Shown: positions 24,395 through 33,536, counted from the first letter of the stretch. The stretch is DNA of 64,000 bases from Paenibacillus piscarius (GCF_022234545.1 NZ_JAIEUI010000008.1:62001-126000); one strand, 5' to 3'. Numbers and translations are program-made. Notes: generated by a model from the sequence alone, not told the origin.

Positions 24395-25624
24395 TTACTC
24401 CTGCTGGACAGACTTGAAGGATTTGTTGCTGAGGCCCGTCCGCTCAATCTTCAGCGAGACCCGGGGGCGGATCTCCAGCTCCTGGAAGACCCGGTCCCAG
24501 CTCTTCTCCTGCTTGATCTGCTTCCAGCGCTTCGGGTCACTCCGGTGGATTCTCACAGCGAATCCGGTGATGTCAGCGCCCAGCCTTTGCACCTCTGCCC
24601 ATGAATTCTTCATCAGCTCCAGCACACGCTGCTCCAGCGATTCTTCCATTTCCCGGATGGCCTTACGGTCATTAAGATCGATAACGCTCCCCAGCTCGGT
24701 AAGCACGCCTGCACCCTTGACATTAACATCCATCACATAATGATCCTTGGCCCAGACCGGCCGGACCGTGGTCGCAGAATTCTGCAGGATGAACGATGCA
24801 TCCAGCTTATCGCTTACGGAGGGGCGGGAGGCGAAGGCGATGGTGGCAGAGTCAACCGTACCGGTCAGAAAAGACAGCCCAAAAGCCTGCTGCTGGCTGA
24901 GCCACCCCGCAAATGTATCCCCTTTAATGACCCCCAGCCTGCCCAGCGCGAGGCGCGAAGGCAGATCGGTCACGCCGGTCTCGCTGATCTCATCCATCGT
25001 CTGGGGCCCGGTCAGCAGAATCTCCGGCAATACCGCGCTCCCTGACTCCGAGGAGAGGGCCATCGCCAGCTGATACAGGCGGATTCCCGGGTAATAAGAC
25101 AAGAGCTTCGATTCCTGCTCAATCATCAGCTGGATGCCGGCGCCCTGATTCTTGGTCATCTGCATCAGCTGATCCAGAATCTCCCCGGCATCCCCTTCGG
25201 ACAGAAAGACAAAGACCGTCTCTCTCGCATCCTGCTTGCGCAGGAACATATCAATGAGCTGACTGATCCCCTGCTCGGCCAGGCTCCGGCCAATCACGGT
25301 GATTCTGGAGTGGGAGAAGAACATCTCGCGCGTGCTGGTCAGATTGGTCCGTTCAACCGCCTCCATGATCGTCTTGCCTTTGACGGTGAAGGTGAGGAAG
25401 GGCGGAGAGCTGGTGCTGCCGCCCCCGCTGCCGCCCATCCCGCTGGAGCCGGAGGACGGATTGATCACCTGGTAGGTTGCCTTCCACTGGTTATCCTCCC
25501 AGTCATAAGCTGAGCCGGAGGTAATGCCCAGCTCGTTCAGCTCGCGGTCATCCCAGCAGCCGGAGAGCAGAAGCGTGAGCAGCGGAAGACAGAGCATCAG
25601 GCGAAGCAGACCCGTTCTATTCAT
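24395..25624 (-). CDS. gerC: GerAC-type germinant receptor lipoprotein
   Basis: The product has 409 residues from ATG 25624, which overlaps the gerAB stop as ATGA. A lipoprotein signal peptide ends in LLLSGC (lipidated Cys near residue 23), followed by WDDRELNELGI, the hallmark of GerAC/GerBC. A Gly/Ser-rich loop interrupts the first domain near residues 55-70. The protein should sit on the outer face of the spore inner membrane with the A and B subunits. Confidence 0.92.
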   Translation of the reverse strand: MNRTGLLRLMLCLPLLTLLLSGCWDDRELNELGITSGSAYDWEDNQWKATYQVINPSSGSSGMGGSGGGSTSSPPFLTFTVKGKTIMEAVERTNLTSTREMFFSHSRITVIGRSLAEQGISQLIDMFLRKQDARETVFVFLSEGDAGEILDQLMQMTKNQGAGIQLMIEQESKLLSYYPGIRLYQLAMALSSESGSAVLPEILLTGPQTMDEISETGVTDLPSRLALGRLGVIKGDTFAGWLSQQQAFGLSFLTGTVDSATIAFASRPSVSDKLDASFILQNSATTVRPVWAKDHYVMDVNVKGAGVLTELGSVIDLNDRKAIREMEESLEQRVLELMKNSWAEVQRLGADITGFAVRIHRSDPKRWKQIKQEKSWDRVFQELEIRPRVSLKIERTGLSNKSFKSVQQE

Positions 25625-26721
25625 GTCTCCCACTCCTTCCGTTTCCTTCTTGACTGGTGTACCCGGTTCAGCAGGAGCGCCCCCAGCGGAACCAGTACAT
25701 TGAACAGGAAGAAGACGACGAACCGTGCTTCCTGGTTATAGTTGTTCAGTCTGTCCATGCTCTGCCAGGAGAAGAGGCATTCCAGGGCAATGACCAGGCC
25801 AAGCGCGCCGGTGAAGGGGCTGCTGCTTACCCGGAACGTCTGCTTGAAGCATTCCACGGTTGCGAACAGGAAGATTCCGAATTTCAGATAGATCGACAGC
25901 ACCCAGTAGGAGATGAAGAGGATATCCAGCTTCTCAATGAATTTCCCGATCCGGAGGATTCCGACAGTAGCGAACCCTGGATAGGCGCTAATCTTGATGA
26001 ATTCCGGGCCAAAAGCCATCAGGGCAGTAACCAGGGAGAACATCATCAGCACAGCTACGAATAACAGTCCCGTCCAGCCGATAATTCGCGCCCGCTTGGG
26101 ATATTGCAGATACGGAGCGAGGAACAGCAGCACTGCTACTTCGGACATCCAGGCGGTTGGTGTCAGGCTGGCCAGTGTGATTTCGGACAGATTATGGTCG
26201 AACATGGGCAAGAGCTGATGCACATTCAGATCAGGGTACAGTCCGAAGAGATACAGCGGAATGAAGAACAGGAACAGCAGAATAACGAGGCTGTTGACCC
26301 TGGCCATCGCTTCGATCCCTTGTCTGACCATATAGATCGTAATGAGCAGAATCAGGATGACCAGCACGGTGACCGGAGTCTTGATCAGCACATTATCCTT
26401 GATGAAATTGACGAATTCCCGCAGAATCGTGGCTGAGGTATCGAGATAGAATTGGAGCATCAGCAGACCAAGGATGCAGGCGGCTGCAGGAGAGCTCCGT
26501 TTCCCGACCCACTCCAGAAAAGGTGCGCCGTTGCTCTCCTGAATGACAGTCCCTATAATCCATGCAATGAGCAGGCCGGCGGCGGTGGACAGGAGAATCG
26601 CCAGCGGAGCATCTTGCTCAGCATAGGTGCTTATAATAATAGGCAGCACAACTGTGGCTGTCGGCAAAATGGTGTTGACGACGAGCATGGCTGCTTGGGT
26701 GGTGCCGATTTTACCGTTCAA
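25621..26721 (-). CDS. gerB: GerAB-type germinant receptor permease
   Basis: The product has 366 residues from TTG 26721 (GGGGGAGGG upstream), which overlaps the gerAA stop as TTGA; a 46-residue upstream extension has no start support. There are about ten transmembrane helices. Family segments include KIGTTQAAMLVVNTILPT, LMLQFYLDTSATILREFVNF and LDILFISYWVLSIYLKFGIF. It is the subunit thought to bind germinants such as amino acids. Confidence 0.92.
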   Translation of the reverse strand: MNGKIGTTQAAMLVVNTILPTATVVLPIIISTYAEQDAPLAILLSTAAGLLIAWIIGTVIQESNGAPFLEWVGKRSSPAAACILGLLMLQFYLDTSATILREFVNFIKDNVLIKTPVTVLVILILLITIYMVRQGIEAMARVNSLVILLFLFFIPLYLFGLYPDLNVHQLLPMFDHNLSEITLASLTPTAWMSEVAVLLFLAPYLQYPKRARIIGWTGLLFVAVLMMFSLVTALMAFGPEFIKISAYPGFATVGILRIGKFIEKLDILFISYWVLSIYLKFGIFLFATVECFKQTFRVSSSPFTGALGLVIALECLFSWQSMDRLNNYNQEARFVVFFLFNVLVPLGALLLNRVHQSRRKRKEWET

Positions 26722-28340
26722 GCAGAGCCCTCCCCCTGCGGCTGAGGCTGTGCCGGTGAAGGTCTGTCTGTTCCTTCCGACGGCTGCGGCCTCTGGTCCG
26801 GTGATTGTCTGCGGGTCTCCTTGCCCAGATACGTCTTGGGCCGCATATTCATGTTCCATAGCGGAACGCGGATGAAGATGTCCTTCAGATAACGCGGGAC
26901 CATCGGCGCAACCGGAGTCAGATAGGGAACCCCGAAGGAGCGCAGGCCCGCCATATGAATCAGCAGTACCATCAGGAAGGACATGATGCCGAATAGTCCA
27001 AGCGTTGCCGCGATAATCATCATGACGAAGCGGATCAGCCGGATCGAGTTGGCGATGGCCAGCGACGGAATGACAAAGTTCGAGATGGCGGTAAAAGAGA
27101 CCACGATGACCATCGCCGCGGAGACCAGCCCGGCCGATACGGCCGCCTGCCCCAGCACCAGTGCGCCGACAATGGAGATCGCCGGCCCAATGGTGCGGGG
27201 CATCCGCACGCCCGCTTCCCGCAGCACATCGAAGGTCAGCTCCATCAGCAGCGCCTCCGCGAAGGCAGGCAGCGGCACCCCTTCACGCTGGGCGGCCAGG
27301 CTGATCAGCAGCGTGGTCGGCAGCATCTCCTGATGGAAGGTCGTAACGGCAATATAGAGGGCAGGCAGCAGCATGGATACGAAAAAAGCGCTGTAACGGA
27401 TCAGCCGCAGGAAAGAGGAGATATCGAACCGCTGGTAATAATCCTCGCTGGATTGAAAGAAATTGAAGAAGGTTGACGGAGCCAGCAGGGCAAAGGGCGT
27501 ACCGTCAATAATAATACCGATTTGACCCTCCAGGATGCCTCCGGCCAGCGCGTCGGGCCGCTCGGTATTCTGAATAGTGGGAAAGGGGGTGAGTCCCCCG
27601 TCCTGGATGAATTCTTCAATATAATTGCTCTCCAGAATAGCGTCCGTGTTGATAGCCTCCAGCCGGCGGCGGATTTCCGCCAGCACCTGCTCACTGGCCA
27701 GGCCCTGCAGATAGATGAGGGCAATCCCGGTCCCGGTACGCTGCCCGATCCGGTATTCCTCCATCCGCAGGTCAGGAGTTTTGAGCCGGCGGCGCAGCAT
27801 GGCGGTGCCTGTACGGAGGTTCTCCGTGAAGCCTTCCTTGGGGCCGCGGATCACGCCCTGGGAGGTTGGCTCGTTGATGCTCCGTTTCTCCCACCCGGAG
27901 GTGTCGGCGGCAAGAGCGTCCTGAAGGCCTTCGAACAGAATCAGTGTATAGCCGTCGAAGAGCAGGGCCAGCAGGACTTCCAGCGTTGGACTTTGCTTGA
28001 CGCTCCCGACCGGGAGCAGGTGATCCTTAGCCAGACGGAAGACTGTTTCAGCGGTACGTCCGTCCCCGTCCGGCAGTTCCATCTCCATCAGCGGCTGAAG
28101 TACCGTCTGGTTGACCATGTCGCTGTTGACCAGGCCATCGATATAGATGAAGGCAAGAGCAGAAGAATCTGAGGATGCATTGCGCAGATGGCGGATAACG
28201 ATATCCGGGCTATCGCCGACCCGGCGGCGGATCTCTTCCAGATTGGCCGCCAGCGAGGGCTGCAGCGGGAAGGATACGGGTACGGAGGCTGCTACGGGGT
28301 CTTGGGAGGGTTGGCGGCGCGTCTTACGGTTATGAGGCAT
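26718..28340 (-). CDS. gerA: GerAA-type germinant receptor subunit
   Basis: The product has 540 residues; ATG at 28340 follows AAAGGGGCC. The N-terminal cytoplasmic part (40-270) and about five transmembrane helices (from 290) follow the GerAA plan. Clear family segments are FIYIDGLV, RGPKEGFTENLRTGTAMLRRR, ESNYIEEFIQDGG, TPFALLAPSTFFNFFQSSEDYY and GVPLPAFAEALLMELTFDVLREAG. The tail is Pro/Gln-rich. It is the first gene of the minus-strand operon gerA-gerB-gerC-D-second B. Confidence 0.94.
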   Translation of the reverse strand: MPHNRKTRRQPSQDPVAASVPVSFPLQPSLAANLEEIRRRVGDSPDIVIRHLRNASSDSSALAFIYIDGLVNSDMVNQTVLQPLMEMELPDGDGRTAETVFRLAKDHLLPVGSVKQSPTLEVLLALLFDGYTLILFEGLQDALAADTSGWEKRSINEPTSQGVIRGPKEGFTENLRTGTAMLRRRLKTPDLRMEEYRIGQRTGTGIALIYLQGLASEQVLAEIRRRLEAINTDAILESNYIEEFIQDGGLTPFPTIQNTERPDALAGGILEGQIGIIIDGTPFALLAPSTFFNFFQSSEDYYQRFDISSFLRLIRYSAFFVSMLLPALYIAVTTFHQEMLPTTLLISLAAQREGVPLPAFAEALLMELTFDVLREAGVRMPRTIGPAISIVGALVLGQAAVSAGLVSAAMVIVVSFTAISNFVIPSLAIANSIRLIRFVMMIIAATLGLFGIMSFLMVLLIHMAGLRSFGVPYLTPVAPMVPRYLKDIFIRVPLWNMNMRPKTYLGKETRRQSPDQRPQPSEGTDRPSPAQPQPQGEGSA

Positions 28341-28422
28341 GATCAAGGCCCCTTTCTGCAGAAATCTGGATGTTGTGGATGTATTATCCCCCGCAGAGGG
28401 ATTCCTTATTCTGCCTGAAGCC

Positions 28423-28469
28423 GCAAAAAAAAGCATTTCTCCCGCCTGTCAGCTTGAGGAGAAATGCTT
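28423..28469 (-). terminator. Rho-independent terminator
   Basis: AAGCATTTCTCC (28431-28442) pairs perfectly with GGAGAAATGCTT (28458-28469). Eight T follow on the minus strand. It ends the glycosidase transcript and insulates the ger operon downstream. Confidence 0.9.
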
Positions 28470-28484
28470 GATCATTGTAAGGTC

Positions 28485-29651
28485 TTAACGGGTCTGAACG
28501 ACCAGCGCGTTGCTGATCAGGCGTCCTGGAGTGGTCAGGTATTTGCCGTTATAGTACAGGCCGCTGGAGGCCCCACCGTCCAGGTTCATGGCCTGATACG
28601 CTCCTGCTTGCTTCATAATCTCGGCAAGCTGCGGGATGGTTGCCCCGCCGGTGGTCAGCAGGATCAGCTTATGGTCCCGGGTGAGGCCCAGCGCGCTGCG
28701 GGCACCTCCGCCGGTCAGGATTTTGGGATCCCGGAAGCCTTCGGCCGCCACATTCAGCGAGACCTTCCCGTTGACCAGCAGCCGCGGGCCCGCCTGAAGG
28801 GCACCTTCGATAGTACCGATATCGAAGCGGGACTTGAATTCACTGCCGGGGATCAGCTCGGCCAGCATGTTGCGGTCGTAGGCGAAGACGGCCCGGTTGT
28901 CTCCGGGGCTGTTCTTCAGCATTTTGCCGCCGCTGATGATGTAGCCGTAGGGCGCCTTGAAGGCACCGTCCGTATAGGCGGCGAAGAACGTGCCGTTAAT
29001 GGCGGCCACCGCATTACTGCGCTTGGCAATGCTGGCGAGCGCTTCCGTCCGGCCGACGGTATTGCCTGCCAGTACGGCATCCAGCTTCACGGACGGATGG
29101 AGCAGCGAGACTGTAACCGTCTGTACACTGAAAGAACGTCCGCCAACCTTGTAGGTATGCTTGCCGCTGACGACAGCGGGCGAGCCGCTCTGGATCAGGC
29201 TGCCGTTCTGCACAGGCAGGGTGGCTGTATACGGGGTGGCTGTATCTGCACCGCCTGTCAGCGTCAGCGATCCGGCTTCTTTGTTCCACTGGAGCTGTAT
29301 TCCGAGCGTCTGGCTTACGAGCGATAATGGAACATAGGTGGTCCCGTTGTCGCTGAACGGCCGGAGACTGGTGGCCACAGGCTTGCCGTTGACGGATGCC
29401 CCGGCAGTGCCCGGAGTGAATGTAACGGATTGCCCATCGCGTGTAATCTGGATCTGATCCCCGGAAGGGGAGAGCACCGACTGGATGCCGGCGAATCCGT
29501 TCAGGAACCGGAGCGGGATGAAGGAATGATTCTGCTTGTCCACGTATACGGCAAGCTTGGGCTTGGACGCCGCAGCGGCGCTGGAGTGCAGAGCGGGAAG
29601 CAGTACAGCCAGCAGGCAGAAGGCGGTGAAGAGGGTGAACACTTTTTTCAT
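28485..29651 (-). CDS. Secreted phosphodiester glycosidase with stalk domain
   Basis: The product has 388 residues from ATG 29651; an ATG at 29660 sits only three bases from AAAGGAG. It has a signal peptide (1-28), a copper-amine-oxidase-N-type stalk domain (about 30-140: NHSFIPLRFLNG, TYVPLSLVSQTLG, QLQWN) and a phosphodiester glycosidase (NAGPA) domain (180-388: VAAINGTFFAAYT, GALQAGPRLLVNGK, RSALGLTRDHKLIL, AMNLDGGASSGLYYNGK). The last motif has the family's catalytic Asp-Gly-Gly. It is probably exported to the wall, where it may act on a GlcNAc-phosphodiester. Confidence 0.88.
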   Translation of the reverse strand: MKKVFTLFTAFCLLAVLLPALHSSAAAASKPKLAVYVDKQNHSFIPLRFLNGFAGIQSVLSPSGDQIQITRDGQSVTFTPGTAGASVNGKPVATSLRPFSDNGTTYVPLSLVSQTLGIQLQWNKEAGSLTLTGGADTATPYTATLPVQNGSLIQSGSPAVVSGKHTYKVGGRSFSVQTVTVSLLHPSVKLDAVLAGNTVGRTEALASIAKRSNAVAAINGTFFAAYTDGAFKAPYGYIISGGKMLKNSPGDNRAVFAYDRNMLAELIPGSEFKSRFDIGTIEGALQAGPRLLVNGKVSLNVAAEGFRDPKILTGGGARSALGLTRDHKLILLTTGGATIPQLAEIMKQAGAYQAMNLDGGASSGLYYNGKYLTTPGRLISNALVVQTR

Positions 29652-29964
29652 AATACACATAATCTCCTTTAGCAATATAGCAGTATGACTGCGGTGTAGG
29701 GTGAATCTGGAATGGACTCCAGAATGCGGAACTCAAGGTTCCATCATATAATTAGCGTTATGAATCGTCAATGGGATGAGTACTCTCCTGAACATCCCAG
29801 CTCACGATTAGTCTGCTTCTGCCGATAATATGTTTAACGCTATTAGAAGTTATAGGTTTAACATGATAAAATAAGCTTTTGTTCAGAATATGTTCAGTCC
29901 GGACATGTACAGTAGCGCTTGAACGCGATGAATAGATGACAGGCCACAGGAGGGTACAGGCATA

Positions 29965-30822
29965 ATGGAAGAGGCCCGTAATTATATATTGACGATTCTA
30001 TCCTTAGGTATAGGATTCCTGACGGTATACACAATGCTCCGGCTGACCCGGAGCTTCTCCAGACAATCCCCGAAGAACCGTGCAGTCCGCTCCAGTCTGG
30101 TGGGGCTGGTGGTCCTTAGCGGACTTGGCGGAATGCATCTGTTGGGCAGTACCAGTACATTACAGTCCGGCTTCGCACACGATCGGGGCAGCCAGCTGAT
30201 TCCTCTGGCACTCTACATGCTGACCATGGCGGTGATCCTGTATCTGTTCCTGCGGGTGCGCCTGCTGCTGGGCGAACGCGAGCAGCTGAAGGAGCTGGCC
30301 TACCGGGATACGCTGACCGGACTGATGAACAAGAACGGGATGGATCATTTCTGGGGACATTGCAAATCAAGTGAGCCGCTGGCGGTCTTCTATCTGGATC
30401 TGAACCGCTTCAAATCGATCAATGATACGCTTGGCCATCATACCGGGGATCTGCTGCTTCAGGCTGTGGGCACCTGCCTGCAGCAGTTTACCCGCAAAGG
30501 CAAGCGGCATATTTACCGGGTAGGCGGGGATGAATTTGTCATTATCGCCAAACGCTGCAGCCGCAAGGAAGCAGAGCAGCTGGCCTTGAACATGCTGGAG
30601 CGTCTGAACCGAAACTACAGGCTGGAGAGCCATGACTTGTTCGTCTCAGCCAGTATCGGGGTCACCATCAGCCAGGGCAGAATTGACCCGAAGCGGCTGA
30701 TCCAGGAGGCAGATTCCGCTATGTACACGGCGAAGCAGCTTGGAAGCGGGCGGTATGCCGTCTACAAAGAGGAGGGCTATAAACCGCCCGTAAGGCTGAT
30801 TAGCAGCTCCAAGGCGCAATAA
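29965..30822 (+). CDS. Membrane diguanylate cyclase (GGDEF)
   Basis: This 285-residue protein has three hydrophobic segments (about 7-25, 44-62 and 78-97) and a GGDEF domain (110-270). Substrate residues are intact: FYLDLNRFKSIND and YRVGGDEFVII, and ASIGVT follows. The RxxD inhibitory site normally a few residues before GGDEF is absent (KGKRHIYRVGGDEF), so product inhibition should be weak. ATG at 29965 has AGGAGG upstream. The 313-base gap before it has two small palindromes (CTGGAATGGACTCCAG and GGAACTCAAGGTTCC, near 29706-29742) and no clear promoter. Confidence 0.92.
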   Translation: MEEARNYILTILSLGIGFLTVYTMLRLTRSFSRQSPKNRAVRSSLVGLVVLSGLGGMHLLGSTSTLQSGFAHDRGSQLIPLALYMLTMAVILYLFLRVRLLLGEREQLKELAYRDTLTGLMNKNGMDHFWGHCKSSEPLAVFYLDLNRFKSINDTLGHHTGDLLLQAVGTCLQQFTRKGKRHIYRVGGDEFVIIAKRCSRKEAEQLALNMLERLNRNYRLESHDLFVSASIGVTISQGRIDPKRLIQEADSAMYTAKQLGSGRYAVYKEEGYKPPVRLISSSKAQ

Positions 30823-30831
30823 GAAATACAT

Positions 30832-30872
30832 AAACGGCGTTGCCTCCTTCATCAAGGATGGCAACGCCGTTT
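30832..30872 (+). terminator. Rho-independent terminator
   Basis: AAACGGCGTTGCC (30832-30844) pairs with GGCAACGCCGTTT (30860-30872) around a loop that has further pairing (TCCTT with AAGGA). A TTTCTATTTA tail follows on the plus strand. It ends the diguanylate cyclase gene. Confidence 0.85.
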
Positions 30873-30886
30873 CTATTTAAATATAT

Positions 30887-30977
30887 AATTTATATGTTCC
30901 ACACGATAACTTATCCTTATATTTCTCGCTGACCCGGGTGCCGTCCTTAAAAAGGACGACATAGCCGTTTCCACTTG
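30887..30977. repeat. 91-bp dispersed element, copy 1
   Basis: This segment matches 51308-51398 at 85 of 91 positions with no gap. On the minus strand both copies encode a peptide of the type GNGYVVLFKDGTRVSEKYKD. No start codon with ribosome site precedes it, and it lies just after the GDPD stop codon in a different frame. An inner hairpin (GTCCTT with AAGGAC) is conserved. It may be a mobile or gene-conversion remnant. Confidence 0.75.
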
Positions 30978-30983
30978 CTGTCC

Positions 30984-31718
30984 TTAGAGGCCTCTGGCGG
31001 ATAGAAGTCCGGCCAGGACATCGGGATAATCGGTAATGATGCCTGCGACTCCGGCTTCGATCAGCTCCTGCATCCGCGAGGAATCATTCACGGTCCAGGG
31101 GTGGTAGACAACCCCCTGCGCTGCCGCTGCGCTCACGAACTCCGGCAGAGCCGAGGAGTGATGAGCGTGAAGCGCCTCCGCCTGCAGACTGGCGGCATAA
31201 TCCCACGGGCGGTACAAGCCCTCCCCGTATAGAATCCCTGTACGGATCTCTGGAGCGAGCTTCTTGCAGTGGGCCAGGGAATAGTGATTGAAGCTGGAGA
31301 TGACGACCCGCTCGCTCATGCCCTGCTCCCGGACAGCGGCGATCACCTTCTCTTCCATACCCGGGTAGAAGAAGGTCCCGTTCTTCAGCTCGATATTCAG
31401 AACGGTGTCGCGGCCCTGAAGCAGATCCAGCAGCTCCTCCAGCGTTGGAATCCGTTCTCCGGCGAACTCAGGGCTGAACCAGGAGCCGGCGTCCACCTCC
31501 AGAATCTCACGAAGCGTCTTATCCTTCACGTAACCGCTGCCGGTAGTGGTGCGGTCCAGACTCTCGTCATGTATGACAACCACTGCTCCGTCACTCGTCA
31601 TCTGTACGTCGGTCTCAATGCCGGTTGCCCCCAGCTCAAGGCCCTTGCGGAATGCCGCCATCGTGTTCTCCGGGGCGGCTGCGGATGCGCCGCGGTGCGC
31701 AAAATTAATGATGTTCAT
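30984..31718 (-). CDS. Glycerophosphodiester phosphodiesterase
   Basis: This 244-residue protein has ATG at 31718 with GGAGGGAA upstream. The GDPD TIM-barrel motifs are clear: FAHRGASAAAPENTMAAF with catalytic His-Arg near residue 8, GIETDVQMTSDGAVVVIHDESLDRTT with the metal ligands Glu, Asp and the second catalytic His, and LNIELKN. The end VYHPWTVND and GIITDYPDVL is typical. No signal peptide, so it is cytoplasmic and releases glycerol 3-phosphate from glycerophosphodiesters such as glycerophosphocholine. Confidence 0.93.
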   Translation of the reverse strand: MNIINFAHRGASAAAPENTMAAFRKGLELGATGIETDVQMTSDGAVVVIHDESLDRTTTGSGYVKDKTLREILEVDAGSWFSPEFAGERIPTLEELLDLLQGRDTVLNIELKNGTFFYPGMEEKVIAAVREQGMSERVVISSFNHYSLAHCKKLAPEIRTGILYGEGLYRPWDYAASLQAEALHAHHSSALPEFVSAAAAQGVVYHPWTVNDSSRMQELIEAGVAGIITDYPDVLAGLLSARGL

Positions 31719-31919
31719 GTAGAGTCGTTCCCTCCGTCTCTGTGATGTGCTGCTGCCCGTGATGGACGGGCCTCCTATAGTATATTCCACATGCCTGCAA
31801 GAAACCATGTCCTGGAACCGAGGCGGGTCCGGCTGTACCGGGACCTGAACATGGTGTGCAAGGCAGCAATCGCTTAGAATAGACATTAATCATATTACAT
31901 ATAGAAGGATGCGATAGAA

Positions 31920-32456
31920 TTGAAATTTTGTCTGGAATGCGGAAGCCGGCTGGTGCTTAAGGAATGCAGCGGGGAAGGGGATGTACCGTACTGTGAACCA
32001 TGCGGCGCCTTCCGGTTCCCCGTGTTCAGTACAGCGATGAGTACGGCAGTGCTGAACCGGGAACTGGACAGGATTCTGCTGATCCAGCAGTACGGACGCA
32101 AGAATTACATTCTGCTCGCCGGTTATGTGAATCAGGGGGAGAATGCCGAAGCTGCGCTTATCCGTGAAGTGAAGGAAGAAGCGGGGCTTGCGGTTATTGC
32201 CTATGAATATATGCGCAGCGAATATTTTGCCCCGTCCAATACGCTTATGCTCAATTTCATCAGTGTGGCGGATACAGAGGATCTTAGCGGGATAAGTGAC
32301 GAACTGGATCATGCCGCCTGGTTCACTCTGGATGAGGCCGAGGAGGCCATTCTCAAGGGCAGCCTCGCCGAGAGCTTCCTGCTGACCATCATCGCCAAGC
32401 TGAGACAGGGGCAGACTCTGGAGGATTTCACGCCTGCAGCCGGTGCTGTCCTGTAA
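31920..32456 (+). CDS. NUDIX hydrolase with zinc ribbon
   Basis: This 178-residue protein starts at TTG 31920. Residues 1-28 hold two Cys pairs (FCLECG and PYCEPCG), like the zinc ribbon of NudC-type NADH pyrophosphatases. Residues 68-92 are a complete Nudix box (GYVNQGENAEAALIREVKEE then AGL). It is shorter than NudC, so NAD(H) specificity is not certain; other NDP-linked substrates are possible. It is divergent from the GDPD gene. Confidence 0.9.
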   Translation: MKFCLECGSRLVLKECSGEGDVPYCEPCGAFRFPVFSTAMSTAVLNRELDRILLIQQYGRKNYILLAGYVNQGENAEAALIREVKEEAGLAVIAYEYMRSEYFAPSNTLMLNFISVADTEDLSGISDELDHAAWFTLDEAEEAILKGSLAESFLLTIIAKLRQGQTLEDFTPAAGAVL

Positions 32457-32488
32457 AAGGAAGTCTGCCACACCGTCATCCCTTACGC

Positions 32489-33091
32489 TTACGCCGAGAC
32501 GATACTGCGGATTCGCTCTTGCACCTGATGCGCCTCCATAAGCGCTGCGGAGTAATGCAGATCCGTCCTGCGGGCCGGCTGTACCCGGGGCAGGAAGGGA
32601 ATGGAGACAACCGGTGTCTCTTCACTGTTAAGGTAGATTTTGAGGGTTAGCTCGCTGACCTCCTCCGCGTTTGCGTTCACCGGAACAACGTCTGCGGAAG
32701 CAGGGGCCATGCCTGTATTCTGGCGCATTCTTGGCGGGCTGGTGATAATCCGGCTGGTCTTGCTGACTTTGCTGAGGGTTAAGGCATTCTCGACAAGCTC
32801 AGCGCCGAGGATCGTATCGAACCTGTACACCGCAGCTGTTGCCGGTTCCGGCTGGCCGGGATGCAGCTGGCCGATCGCCAGCGTCTGGCCGTCTTCATCC
32901 AGAGCGATCAGATGGGACTTGTCAGGAGTGATGAACCGCTGGGGGAACTTGAGGCTGAAGGCAGAGAGGGCAAGGGCAGCCTCGCCGCCGCCTGCCTTCC
33001 CGGAACGGGAGAGTCTGTACTGAAGCACCGCAGCCGACAGCAGGCATGAGACACCGAGTACACCGAACACGTACACCAGGATCATAAGCAC
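32489..33091 (-). CDS. Membrane-anchored protein of unknown function
   Basis: The 200-residue product has one N-terminal transmembrane helix (residues 3-23), then a soluble domain without motifs I recognise (FPQRFITPDKSHLIALDEDG, TAAVYRFDTILGAEL, LTLKIYLNSEETPVVSIPFL). The last phrases suggest a small beta domain followed by a helix. GTG at 33091 has AAGGAGG eight bases upstream; ATG at 33085 is an alternative. Confidence 0.65.
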   Translation of the reverse strand: MLMILVYVFGVLGVSCLLSAAVLQYRLSRSGKAGGGEAALALSAFSLKFPQRFITPDKSHLIALDEDGQTLAIGQLHPGQPEPATAAVYRFDTILGAELVENALTLSKVSKTSRIITSPPRMRQNTGMAPASADVVPVNANAEEVSELTLKIYLNSEETPVVSIPFLPRVQPARRTDLHYSAALMEAHQVQERIRSIVSA

Positions 33092-33278
33092 TGAAACCGC
33101 CTCCTTAGCATGGCTAGTGAACTGTTTAATAGATATGCAGGGTGTAGATCAACAAATACATTGGATTAATAGCAGGCTGTCCCCTTTTCTGGCGGGTACA
33201 GTCTTTTTTTTGGGGCTTATCAGAAAACTAGAGACTCTGCGGCAAACACTAGCATGATAATGAGCAGCGTAGAGTCGT

Positions 33279-33490
33279 CCATTTACAGAAAATCCGACTA
33301 CATCGGAGCCGGGAGCGGCGCGCAGGCCAAATGTAATCGAAAAACCGACTACATTGGAGCCGGGAGCGGCGCGCAGGCCAAATGTAATCGAAAAACCGAC
33401 TACATTGGAGCCGGAAACAGCGCGCAGGCCAAATGTAATCGAAAAACCGACCACATCGGAGCCGGGAGCGGCGCGCAGGCCAAATGTAAG
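33279..33490. repeat. 51-bp tandem repeat array 2 with hairpin core
   Basis: A degenerate first unit (33279-33329) is followed by three near-identical 51-bp units (33330, 33381, 33432) and an 8-bp partial unit. The core AATGTAATCGAAAAACCGAC then TACATT is the one found in array 1 at 19257. The 25-bp segment between cores differs (GGAGCCGGGAGCGGCGCGCA then GGCCA) but also has 25 bp. The stretch 33092-33536 has no gene. Frames are open in the array on both strands only because 51 is a multiple of 3. Confidence 0.85.
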
Positions 33491-33536
33491 TATGTTACGT
33501 TCACCCGCAGGTTGATGTCGTCCTTAGCGTAGCGGC

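Noticed and set aside
33254..33532. The 51-bp arrays as CRISPR
   Set aside because: The segments between cores are near-identical within each array, so they are not spacers, and no cas genes are present.
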